Source of the DNA: Fischerella sp.
GTDB taxonomy: Bacteria > Cyanobacteriota > Cyanobacteriia > Cyanobacteriales > Nostocaceae
Direction of reading: 5' to 3'
DNA length: 14,578 bases
NCBI GenBank assembly: GCA_026419705.1
Contig: JANZYY010000047.1
Location: 1 to 14,578, forward strand
Positions 6,266-13,372 of this stretch are shown here, one piece after another. The translations under genes were made by a program, and so were the position numbers. Numbering within the stretch: the first letter of the stretch is position 1; each line of letters opens with the position of its first letter. The notes under the pieces were generated by a model. That model did not search any database. It was not told where the DNA came from and saw only the letters and a program-made list of their open reading frames with translations.

Positions 6266-7243
6266 ATGACAAAGATCGGCTATCACGCTTCTCACGAACA
6301 ATTCCAGCCCAGCGAACTGCTTAAGTACGTGCAAATGGCAGAACAAGCTGGCTTTACCCATGCTCTATCTTCGGACCACTTCTACCCTTGGAGCAAACAA
6401 CAGGGACAAAGCGGCTTTGCTTGGTCGTGGCTGGGTGCAGCAATGCAAGCAACTCCCAGTCTTGCTTATCGGGTTGTGTGTGCCCCTGGACAGCGGTATC
6501 ATCCCGCTATTATCGCTCAAGCAGCGGCAACTTTAGCAGAAATGTTCCCCAACCGCTTCTGGTTGACGGTAGGTAGTGGTCAAGCAATTAATGAATGCAT
6601 TACTGGAGACAAGTGGCCTTGCAAGAGCGATCGCAATACTCGCTTGAAAGAGTGTGTTGATATTATCCGTGCGCTTTGGGCAGGTGAGACAGTCACCCAT
6701 CACGGTTTAGTCTGCGTGGAAGAGGCAAAGCTTTACACCCGTCCTCAAACACAACCCCTAATTATCGGAGCCGCTATCACTGCAAAAACTGCAGAATGGC
6801 TTGGTAGTTGGGCGGATGGATTAATTACAATTTCTCGTCCACCAGAGAAACTGAAAACAGTAGTCGATGCTTTTCGTCGTGGGGGTGGAGAAGGCAAACC
6901 GATGATTTTGAAAGTCCAGCTTTCCTACGATCGCGATGAAGAAACAGCGCGACAAAAAGCCCATCACCAATGGCGCAACAACATTTTTCCAAACATCATG
7001 ATGACGGAATTGCGGACCCCTGAACAATTTGATGCGGCTGGAGAATTTGTGAAACCAGAGGAGTTAGACGAACACATCCGTATTTCCGCAGATCTGCCTC
7101 AGCATATCGAGTGGCTGCAAAAGGATATAGAACTAGGATTTGATGAATTGATTTTGCATAATGTTAACCGGGAACAAGAACAGTTTATTGAGGTGTTTGG
7201 TGAAAAGATCGTGCCTGAGTTATACCGTTTCTCCAAAAAATGA
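6266..7243 (+). CDS. Luciferase-like flavin-dependent oxidoreductase (probable non-F420 type)
   Basis: This 325-residue protein is a (beta/alpha)8-barrel of the bacterial luciferase-like (LLM) superfamily. Seen motifs are IGYHASHEQFQPSELL at the N-terminus, the conserved AGFTHALSSDHFYPW (28-42), YHPAIIAQAAATL (78-90), NRFWLTVGSGQAINE (96-110), and a QPLIIGAA strand near residue 165. The SSDHF and GSGQAINE elements are those of the F420-type LLM branch. The overall sequence resembles the subfamily that TIGR03885 describes as probable non-F420 flavinoid oxidoreductases found in organisms without F420, so FMN is the more likely cofactor. The substrate is unknown. The start is directly behind tandem repeats with no ribosome site. 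The gene converges with hoxE; a perfect palindrome lies between them. Confidence 0.85.
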   Translation: MTKIGYHASHEQFQPSELLKYVQMAEQAGFTHALSSDHFYPWSKQQGQSGFAWSWLGAAMQATPSLAYRVVCAPGQRYHPAIIAQAAATLAEMFPNRFWLTVGSGQAINECITGDKWPCKSDRNTRLKECVDIIRALWAGETVTHHGLVCVEEAKLYTRPQTQPLIIGAAITAKTAEWLGSWADGLITISRPPEKLKTVVDAFRRGGGEGKPMILKVQLSYDRDEETARQKAHHQWRNNIFPNIMMTELRTPEQFDAAGEFVKPEELDEHIRISADLPQHIEWLQKDIELGFDELILHNVNREQEQFIEVFGEKIVPELYRFSKK

Positions 7244-7263
7244 CTACAAATGTTCTTGGTTGG

Positions 7264-7287
7264 TAGTGAGTACTTAAGTACTCACTA
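7264..7287. repeat. Perfect 24-bp palindrome between convergent genes
   Basis: TAGTGAGTACTT (7264-7275) is followed immediately by its exact reverse complement (7276-7287). As RNA it would be a 10-bp stem with a TTAA loop on either strand. There is no T-run on either side. It lies 20 bases after the flavin oxidoreductase stop and 46 bases beyond the hoxE stop. It could act as a bidirectional terminator of low strength or as a binding site for a dimeric protein. Confidence 0.75.
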
Positions 7288-7333
7288 TGAACTAGCTGCA
7301 TTTGGAAAATAATTTTTGGTTGTGGCGATCGCT

Positions 7334-7837
7334 CTACTCCTCCAACCACTCCCGAATATGTTCTTGGACAGAATCAGGAGTTTGATACCCACATACTGTG
7401 CCATCAAAAACCACAGCAGGTGCAAGACTACAAGCACCCAAACACCGTGCTGTTAAAATCGATACTTTACCGTCAGTTGTCGTTTCTCCAGCGCGGACAT
7501 GGATAGACTTTTCTAAATTTGCCAAAATTTCCGGAGCACCTTTGACGTAACAAGCGGTACCCGTACATACTACACAGCTATGTTTGCCTTTGGGTGCGAG
7601 CGAAAACAAATGATAAAAGGTCGCTACGCCGTAAACCCGACTGGGTGGTAGTTTCAGGCTGTGGGCAATATAAAGTAATAAATCGTTCTCTAAGAAGCCA
7701 AATAATTCTTGCGCCTTATGGAGAATTTCAATCAAAGCATCTTGCTGATACTGATGACGCTTCATGGTCGCGTCCAGCATTTTAAAGCGCTTATCACCAC
7801 TGGGATGAGAGAGTGGGAGAGGGCGAGAGGATTTCAT
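7334..7837 (-). CDS. hoxE: HoxE, [2Fe-2S] subunit of the bidirectional hydrogenase diaphorase
   Basis: The 167-residue product belongs to the NuoE/HoxE thioredoxin-fold family. The core KRFKMLDATMKRHQYQQDAL, KAQELFGFLE, SRVYGVATFYHLF and LTARCLGACSLAPAVV agrees closely with cyanobacterial HoxE. The iron-sulfur ligands are all present: C91 and C96 (CTGTAC), then C132 and C136 (CLGAC). In the HoxEFUYH complex HoxE joins the HoxFU diaphorase that links NAD(P)H, or ferredoxin/flavodoxin, to the hydrogenase. Cyanobacterial NDH-1 has no NuoE, so NuoE is unlikely. No hoxF, U, Y or H follows; the next gene converges. ATG at 7837 is preferred over a TTG at 7861. Residues 4-14 (SRPLPLSHPSG) are encoded by purine/pyrimidine-biased repeat-like DNA. 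It is last in a co-oriented run behind nifJ. Confidence 0.88.
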   Translation of the reverse strand: MKSSRPLPLSHPSGDKRFKMLDATMKRHQYQQDALIEILHKAQELFGFLENDLLLYIAHSLKLPPSRVYGVATFYHLFSLAPKGKHSCVVCTGTACYVKGAPEILANLEKSIHVRAGETTTDGKVSILTARCLGACSLAPAVVFDGTVCGYQTPDSVQEHIREWLEE

Positions 7838-7942
7838 TGTTCTTTGCTTGTTGACGTGCAATATGTAATAAAGCGTGACTTGCCTACGGTTGTTAATTGC
7901 TAAACTATTCTCCCAATTCCATAGGAATTAAACTCATAAAGA

Positions 7943-7995
7943 CTTTGCCTACCTCAGCGCTGACTCCGCCTTCCCCTACGTTTAAATAGGCAAAG
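7943..7995. repeat. Inverted repeat between the stress protein gene and hoxE
   Basis: CTTTGCCTA (7943-7951) and TAGGCAAAG (7987-7995) are perfect 9-bp inverted arms. Between them lies the 10-bp palindrome TCAGCGCTGA (7954-7963). On the minus-strand transcript the structure begins seven bases after the stress protein stop and ends about 105 bases before the hoxE ATG. No strong U-run follows. It could trim or partly terminate a shared transcript, or mark a regulator site for hoxE. Confidence 0.45.
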
Positions 7996-8001
7996 CTATA
8001 C

Positions 8002-8538
8002 TTAGGTGGATGTGAAAGTGCTTGTAGTTTGTTTTACCGTTTCACCTTCTTTGGTACCGACGGCAAGATGCACAACATGAACTGAACAAGGAGCATGGTG
8101 AAGGACATAGTTACTGACACTACCGAGGAATAATTCCGTCAGGCCAGAGCGACCTCGACGCCCAACAACAATGAGGTCAGCACCCCAACTACGGGCTAAA
8201 TCACAAATTATTGAACCAGGACTGCCAAACATTTGTCTAAATTCAGTGTTGACGCCTGCTGTATTTGCTTGAGCGCTCAAGTTTTGCAATATCTCTACAC
8301 TTTGATTTTTCCAAGTTTCTAACTGCTGTTGATAAAGCTCGAGAGTTTGCTCCGACATTCCTGAATAGTAGTCAAAACTGGAAAACATCGGTACATAGGG
8401 ACTACCCTCTTCTTCCATAGATAAAACATGCAGCAGCATTAAGTTAGCCCCACTCATCTTTGCCAAAGCCAACCCCCGCTCAAAAACCTGCTTGCTCATT
8501 GCCGAGCGATCCAACGCCACTAAAATCTTTTTAAACAT
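8002..8538 (-). CDS. Universal stress protein (UspA family), ATP-binding type
   Basis: The 178-residue product starts FKKILVALDRSAMSKQVFER, the typical UspA strand with the phosphate-side aspartate. The ATP-binding signature G-x2-G-x9-G-S is intact: G126, G129, G139 and S140 in GRRGRSGLTELFLGSVSNYV, followed by PCSVHVV. This points to the nucleotide-binding class of Usp. A longer central loop (residues 42-75, with SPYVPMFSSFDYYSG) and a Thr/Ser-rich tail are additions. The ATG at 8538 was chosen because GGAG lies six bases upstream; a further ATG at 8553 would place that site inside the gene. It sits 44 bases after the dehydrogenase-like gene and is probably co-transcribed. Usp proteins often follow redox or energy stress, which suits this neighbourhood. 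Confidence 0.9.
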   Translation of the reverse strand: MFKKILVALDRSAMSKQVFERGLALAKMSGANLMLLHVLSMEEEGSPYVPMFSSFDYYSGMSEQTLELYQQQLETWKNQSVEILQNLSAQANTAGVNTEFRQMFGSPGSIICDLARSWGADLIVVGRRGRSGLTELFLGSVSNYVLHHAPCSVHVVHLAVGTKEGETVKQTTSTFTST

Positions 8539-8582
8539 ATATATCTCCAACATTTATGGAATTTAGCAGGAAAGCAACAGTA

Positions 8583-9614
8583 CTAACCTAGATAATAGGA
8601 CGGTTCATACATGCGCTCCCATTCAGGTTTGTACGTTTGCAGCGCTTTCATGTACTGCGAGCGCTCAAAAGCACTGGGATCGGGACAATTTTTCTGGCTC
8701 ATGCTTCCTTGCAGCAGCTGTATAGATTCGTATTCGTTTTTTTCCATCCATGCACGCATTTCTTGTTCAATACACCGAATGTGATTGATACCCTCGCGTA
8801 ATAATACAGAACAAAGCATGGTAATGCTTGCTCCTGCCATCAGCATTTTTAACACATCCCGTGCGTTATGGATACCACTGGTAGCAGCTAGACTGGCATG
8901 AATGCGACCATAAAGAATGGCGATCCAGCGCAAGGGTAGACGCATTGCCTGGGGAGTGCTTAAAAGTACATTTGGTTGTACTTCCAAGGTTTCAAGGTTG
9001 ATATCTGGTTGGTAAAAGCGATTGAACAGAACTAAACCATCAGCCCCTGCATTGTCCAAACGCTTAGCCATATTTGCCATGTTGGTAAAATATGGACTCA
9101 GCTTGACAGCTACGGGGATAGTGACTGCGGCTTTTACTGCTTGGAGAATATCAATATAGGTTTGTTCTATCTGTTCGCTCGTCAGCTCCATGTCAGTAGG
9201 AACGTAGTAAATATTCAATTCTAGTGCTGATGCTCCTGCTTGCTGGATCAGTCTGGCGTAGTCCGTCCAGCCACCAACTGAGGAACCATTCAGACTCGCA
9301 ATCAGAGGAATTCCTACCTTTTCCTTCGCCTTACGGATATGATTGAGGTATTCTTCTGGACCAACACGGAAGTTTGCTGGTTCGGGAAAATAGGTCAGGG
9401 CCTCGGGGAAGCTTTCAGTACCATAGGTGAGATGATGGTGCAGTTCGTAGCGTTCTAGGGTAATCTGTTCTTCAAACAGCGAATGCATCACTACTGCTGC
9501 TGCACCTGCGTCTTCCATGCGTTTGATATTATCAATATCTTCGGAAAGCGGGGATGCTGATGGTACAAGTGGCGATCGCAATGTCATCCCCATATAAGTA
9601 GTAGTTAAATCCAT
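8583..9614 (-). CDS. Dihydroorotate-dehydrogenase-like flavoprotein lacking the usual catalytic Cys/Ser motif
   Basis: This 343-residue protein is a TIM-barrel of the class 1 dihydroorotate dehydrogenase superfamily. Seen are LRSPLVPSASPLSEDIDNIK near the N-terminus, IPLIASLNGSSVGGW (102-116), VAVKLSP (168-174) with the flavin-contacting K171, and a C-terminal ATSGIHNARDVLKMLMAGAS that fits the FMN phosphate loop. The region where true enzymes have ELNxSCPN with the catalytic base reads LELNIYYVPTD (131-141), with no Cys or Ser. FMN binding is therefore likely, but oxidation of dihydroorotate is doubtful. It lies 95 bases behind nifJ and 44 before the stress protein gene on the same strand, suggesting a redox partner of NifJ and not a pyrimidine enzyme. 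ATG at 9614 is preferred to a TTG at 9644. Confidence 0.85.
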   Translation of the reverse strand: MDLTTTYMGMTLRSPLVPSASPLSEDIDNIKRMEDAGAAAVVMHSLFEEQITLERYELHHHLTYGTESFPEALTYFPEPANFRVGPEEYLNHIRKAKEKVGIPLIASLNGSSVGGWTDYARLIQQAGASALELNIYYVPTDMELTSEQIEQTYIDILQAVKAAVTIPVAVKLSPYFTNMANMAKRLDNAGADGLVLFNRFYQPDINLETLEVQPNVLLSTPQAMRLPLRWIAILYGRIHASLAATSGIHNARDVLKMLMAGASITMLCSVLLREGINHIRCIEQEMRAWMEKNEYESIQLLQGSMSQKNCPDPSAFERSQYMKALQTYKPEWERMYEPSYYLG

Positions 9615-9662
9615 AGTCTTTTCCCAAAACTGCTCATCTATCAAAATTGATTTGATGGGTTC

Positions 9663-9697
9663 GTAGTTGGTGCTTTAGTGAAGACAGCACTAACTAC
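9663..9697. repeat. Hairpin repeat downstream of nifJ, related to the one at 13643-13684
   Basis: GTAGTTGGTGCT (9663-9674) and AGCACTAACTAC (9686-9697) are inverted arms with one mismatch around an 11-base loop. The arms share GTAGTT, one variable base, then GYGCT with the hairpin upstream of nifJ. It lies in the 95-base gap between nifJ and the dehydrogenase-like gene and could be formed in a shared transcript. No T-run follows. Confidence 0.6.
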
Positions 9698-9709
9698 AAA
9701 CCTCAACGA

Positions 9710-12700
9710 TTACCCAGATACCAACTCTTTGAGGTCGCCTGTCTTTTTAGCTTCACCATTGTGACTATTGACCTTTTCCATGTGCCGCGCTGCCAAATAT
9801 TGGTATAATTGCCAGCGAGTATTCACATCTTGCTGTGCTTCCTCTAGTAACCGCTTTGCTTCTTCTGGCTTGCTCTTGGTCAGCATCTTGAAGCGATTCT
9901 CTAGATACATCGATTGTTCGACCGGAATCTTCGGTGTGCGCGAGTCGAGTTGCAAGGGGTTTTCACCCAACTTAATTCGGTCAGGGTTAAACCGATACAG
10001 CAGCCAGCGACCTGAGTCTACGGCGGCTTTTTGATTCTGCATTGCCGTACTCATGTTGATACCGTGAGCGATGCAATGGCTGTAGGCAATAATTAACGAT
10101 GGACCTTCATAGGCTTCCGCTTCCAGGAACGCTTTGAGCGTGTGTTCATCCCGTGCGCCCATTGCTACGCTGGCAACGTAGACGTTTCCGTAAGTCATCG
10201 CCATTAACCCTAGATCTTTTTTAGTAGCAGGTTTACCACCAGCGGCGAATTTCGCCACCGCTGCTTTGGGTGTTGCTTTCGACATCTGTCCGCCAGTGTT
10301 GGAATATACCTCAGTATCCAGAACCAGAATATTCACGTTGCGTCCGCTCGCTAAGACATGATCCAAGCCGCCAAAGCCAATATCGTAAGCCCAACCATCA
10401 CCACCAATCATCCAAACGCTCTTTTTGACTAGGTAATCGGCAAGGGATCTGAGATTTTGGATTTTGGATTTCAGATTGTCCTTTTGTAGGGACGCGCCAT
10501 GGCGCATCTCTACATCAGCATGAATTTCATCTAACCGTTGCTTCAGTAATTCTACCCGTTCCCGCTGTTCGTAAATATCTGCTTCGTCTTTTTGTTTGGC
10601 GTTAAGGATACTATTTGCCAGCTCCTCACCTACTTCGCTCGCCAATTGTTGCAGCAATCCGGCTGCGATTTCTGCTTGTTTGTCTATGGAAATCCGGAAA
10701 CCTAAACCAAATTCGGCGTTATCTTCAAATAGCGAGTTAGACCACGCCGGTCCCCTACCTTCAGCGTTTTGCGCCCACGGTGTAGTTGGCAAGTTACCAC
10801 CGTAGATAGAAGAACAACCAGTGGCGTTAGCAACAATCATGCGATCGCCAAATAACTGGGTCGCTAACTTAATATACGGTGTTTCGCCACAACCAGCACA
10901 AGCACCGGAGAATTCAAACAATGGTTCTTGCATCTGCTGTTGGTTGATGTGGGTGAGCTTCAATTCCCGTCGATCGGGATTAGGAAGACTCAAGAAGAAA
11001 TCCCAATTTTCTCGCTCTTGTGCTCGCAATGGCAGTTGCGGTTCCATATTGATTGCCTTGCGGCGTGGTTCGGCTTTATTCTTCGCCGGACAAACATCTA
11101 CGCAAATACCGCAACCGGTACAATCTTCTGCTGCGACTTGGATCGTAAACTTCAAATCCTTCCAATCGTGGTCTTTAGCATCTGTACTCTTAAAAGTTGG
11201 CGGTGCATTTTTTAGTTCTTCTGGTTTGTAAACCTTACTGCGGATAACGCTATGCGGACACACCATCACGCACTTGCCACACTGCACGCAGACATTTGGA
11301 TCCCAAACGGGTATTTCTTGGGCAATGTTGCGTTTTTCCCATTTTGCCGTCCCTGTGGGATAAGTACCATCTACAGGCAAAGCACTCACTGGCAGTTCAT
11401 CGCCACATCTAGCAATCATCTTACCCAGAACTTCGCGTACAAAAGCAGGTGCAGTATCGGGTACGGCTGGACGTTGTTCAATGTTGCTGTCGGCGAGTTC
11501 GGGAACTTGAACTTCATAGAGATTCTCCAGCGTCCGATCCACGGCGTTGAGGTTCATTTGCACAATTTCAGCACCTTTCTTCCCATAGGTCTTGCGGATA
11601 GACTTCTTAATTTCCTCAATCGCTTCTTCTCGTGGTAAAACGCCGGATACGGCAAAGAAGCAGACTTGCATCACCGTGTTAATCCGTCCGCCCATACCTG
11701 CTTCACGGGCGACTTTGTAAGCGTTAATTACATAAAACTTCAGCCGCTTCTGGATCATCTGCTCTTGCACCAATCGCGGTAAGTGGCTCCAAACTTCCTC
11801 TGGTCCGTAGGGACTGTTCAGCAGGAAAGTACCGCCAGGGACGATGTGCGCCAGCATGTCTAACTGTTCTAGAAATCCCCACTGGTGACAAGCTACAAAG
11901 TTGGCTTTATTCACCAAGTAGCTAGAACGAATGGGTTGGGGACCAAAGCGCAAGTGGGAAACTGTAACGGAACCTGATTTTTTCGAGTCGTAGACGAAGT
12001 AGCCTTGGGCGTAATTGTTTGTTTCTTCACCAATAATCTTAATCGAATTTTTGTTCGCTCCCACAGTACCATCGGAACCCAAGCCATAAAAAATGGCTCG
12101 CACGATGTTATCCGGTTCAATGCTGAAGTCAGGATTGTAATCTAAACTAGTATGGGTGACGTCATCGTTGATACCGATGGTGAAGTGATTTTTGGGTTCA
12201 CTAGCAGCAAGATTGTCGAAAATGCCTTTAATCATCGCTGGTGTGAACTCTTTAGAAGATAAACCGTAGCGACCACCAACGATTTTGGGTATGGGGAATT
12301 GGGCATTGGGGATCGGGTTTTCTGTAAGGGCAGTGACTACATCTAGATACAGTGGTTCGCCGGCTGCACCTGGTTCTTTGGTGCGATCGAGAACTGCGAT
12401 CGCTTTTGTTGTTTCCGGTAAAGCGGCGACAAATCGCTTAGCATCAAAAGGACGATATAGCCGCACTTTGACTACACCGACTTTCTCACCTCGGGTGTTG
12501 AGGTAATCTACGGTTTCATGTACCGCTTCGCAACCGGAACCCATCAGAATTATAACTCTTTCAGCAGCGCGATCGCCGTGGTATTCAAATAGTTGGTACT
12601 GTCGCCCAGTCATGGCGGCAAATTCGTCCATGACTTTCTGGGTGATGTCTGGGCAAGCCAAATAATAAGGATTGACGGTTTCCCTGGCTTGGAAGTAGAC

Positions 12701-13372
12701 ATCAGGATTCTGTGCCGTACCGCGCAGTACAGGTTTATCGGGCGTGAGGGCGCGAGCGCGATGGGCGAGTATTAACTCATCCGGGATCAAGCTGCGTAAA
12801 TCTGCTTCTGTTAGCAGTTCAACTTTATTAACTTCGTGGGAAGTCCTAAAGCCATCAAAGAAATGCAGAAAAGGCACTCGCGATTCTAGGGTTGCCCGCG
12901 TAGAAATTAAAGCAAAATCATGGGCTTCTTGCGGTGAGGCGGCGCACAGCATCGCAAAGCCAGTGGCACGGGTTGCCATCACATCGCTGTGGTCGCCAAA
13001 AATGGAGAGGGCTTGGGCGGCTAGCGATCGCGCCGCAACATGAAAAACTGTAGGAGTTAATTCTCCGGCAATTTTGTACATATTTGGGATCATCAGCAAC
13101 AATCCCTGCGATGCTGTAAATGTGGTGGTCAACGAGCCAGTTTGCAAAGCACCATGTACTGCACCAGCGACACCACCCTCACTCTGCATCTGTACTACCG
13201 TGGGAACGCTACCCCAAATGTTTGGTTTGCCTTCTGCAGCCCAAGCATCTGCCCACTCAGCCATTGGTGAAGAGGGAGTAATTGGGTAAATCGCAATAAC
13301 TTCATTTAATTTGTAGACAACTTGAGCGGCAGCCTCATTACCATCTATAGTTGCAAAAGTTCTGGTTTTCAT
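9710..13372 (-). CDS. nifJ: Pyruvate:flavodoxin/ferredoxin oxidoreductase (NifJ/PFOR)
   Basis: This single-chain PFOR (1220 residues) oxidises pyruvate with CoA to acetyl-CoA and CO2 and reduces flavodoxin or ferredoxin. The pyruvate/TPP domain has AIYPITPSSPMAEWADAW near 27-44 and ATRATGFAMLCAASPQEAHD near 134-153. Two [4Fe-4S] motifs follow: CVQCGKCVMVCP (C695, 698, 701, 705) and CTGCGICVDVCP (C751, 754, 757, 761). The third cluster ligands are in GACAGCGE (C825, C828), ATGCSS (C853) and SHCIAHG (C1100). The TPP site GGDGWAYDIG (990-999) and NTGGQMSKATP (1025-1035) are intact. ATG at 13372 is preferred over TTG at 13411 because TGAGGACA precedes it. Residues 352-364 and 955-976 look like in-frame repeat insertions; no active motif is hit. 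It probably leads the run through hoxE. Confidence 0.97.
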   Translation of the reverse strand: MKTRTFATIDGNEAAAQVVYKLNEVIAIYPITPSSPMAEWADAWAAEGKPNIWGSVPTVVQMQSEGGVAGAVHGALQTGSLTTTFTASQGLLLMIPNMYKIAGELTPTVFHVAARSLAAQALSIFGDHSDVMATRATGFAMLCAASPQEAHDFALISTRATLESRVPFLHFFDGFRTSHEVNKVELLTEADLRSLIPDELILAHRARALTPDKPVLRGTAQNPDVYFQARETVNPYYLACPDITQKVMDEFAAMTGRQYQLFEYHGDRAAERVIILMGSGCEAVHETVDYLNTRGEKVGVVKVRLYRPFDAKRFVAALPETTKAIAVLDRTKEPGAAGEPLYLDVVTALTENPIPNAQFPIPKIVGGRYGLSSKEFTPAMIKGIFDNLAASEPKNHFTIGINDDVTHTSLDYNPDFSIEPDNIVRAIFYGLGSDGTVGANKNSIKIIGEETNNYAQGYFVYDSKKSGSVTVSHLRFGPQPIRSSYLVNKANFVACHQWGFLEQLDMLAHIVPGGTFLLNSPYGPEEVWSHLPRLVQEQMIQKRLKFYVINAYKVAREAGMGGRINTVMQVCFFAVSGVLPREEAIEEIKKSIRKTYGKKGAEIVQMNLNAVDRTLENLYEVQVPELADSNIEQRPAVPDTAPAFVREVLGKMIARCGDELPVSALPVDGTYPTGTAKWEKRNIAQEIPVWDPNVCVQCGKCVMVCPHSVIRSKVYKPEELKNAPPTFKSTDAKDHDWKDLKFTIQVAAEDCTGCGICVDVCPAKNKAEPRRKAINMEPQLPLRAQERENWDFFLSLPNPDRRELKLTHINQQQMQEPLFEFSGACAGCGETPYIKLATQLFGDRMIVANATGCSSIYGGNLPTTPWAQNAEGRGPAWSNSLFEDNAEFGLGFRISIDKQAEIAAGLLQQLASEVGEELANSILNAKQKDEADIYEQRERVELLKQRLDEIHADVEMRHGASLQKDNLKSKIQNLRSLADYLVKKSVWMIGGDGWAYDIGFGGLDHVLASGRNVNILVLDTEVYSNTGGQMSKATPKAAVAKFAAGGKPATKKDLGLMAMTYGNVYVASVAMGARDEHTLKAFLEAEAYEGPSLIIAYSHCIAHGINMSTAMQNQKAAVDSGRWLLYRFNPDRIKLGENPLQLDSRTPKIPVEQSMYLENRFKMLTKSKPEEAKRLLEEAQQDVNTRWQLYQYLAARHMEKVNSHNGEAKKTGDLKELVSG
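10445..10513. repeat. Palindromic and tandem repeat DNA read in frame inside nifJ
   Basis: GATTTTGGATTTTGGATT (10453-10470) is a tandem run of a 7-base unit. It is followed by GTAGGGACGCGCCATGGCGC (from 10486), part of a 28-base palindrome ending at 10513 whose arms differ at two positions. Both types resemble interspersed repeats of filamentous cyanobacteria. Together they encode about residues 955-976 of NifJ (EMRHGASLQKDNLKSKIQNL), a hydrophilic segment just before the TPP-binding domain. Confidence 0.6.
12281..12319. repeat. Short tandem repeat read in frame inside nifJ
   Basis: The plus strand reads TGGGTATGGGGAATTGGGCA and continues TTGGGGATCGGG, variants of a GGGGAAT / GGGCATT unit. 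It encodes NPIPNAQFPIPKI, residues 352-364 of NifJ, in a linker after the transketolase-like domain II region. Such units are common in intergenic DNA of Nostocales; here the frame is kept. Confidence 0.55.

Noticed and set aside
7334..7837. NuoE of respiratory complex I
   Set aside because: Cyanobacterial NDH-1 lacks the NuoEFG module, and the sequence agrees with HoxE.
8583..9614. Genuine dihydroorotate dehydrogenase (pyrD)
   Set aside because: The ELNxSCPN catalytic segment is replaced by ELNIYYVPTD.
9615..9644. TTG start extending the DHOD-like protein by 10 residues
   Set aside because: The ATG at 9614 begins the conserved barrel strand; the extension has no ribosome site and an unrelated sequence.
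10821..11231. 136-residue plus-strand ORF
   Set aside because: It lies wholly inside nifJ, antisense to two iron-sulfur motifs that fix the minus-strand frame.
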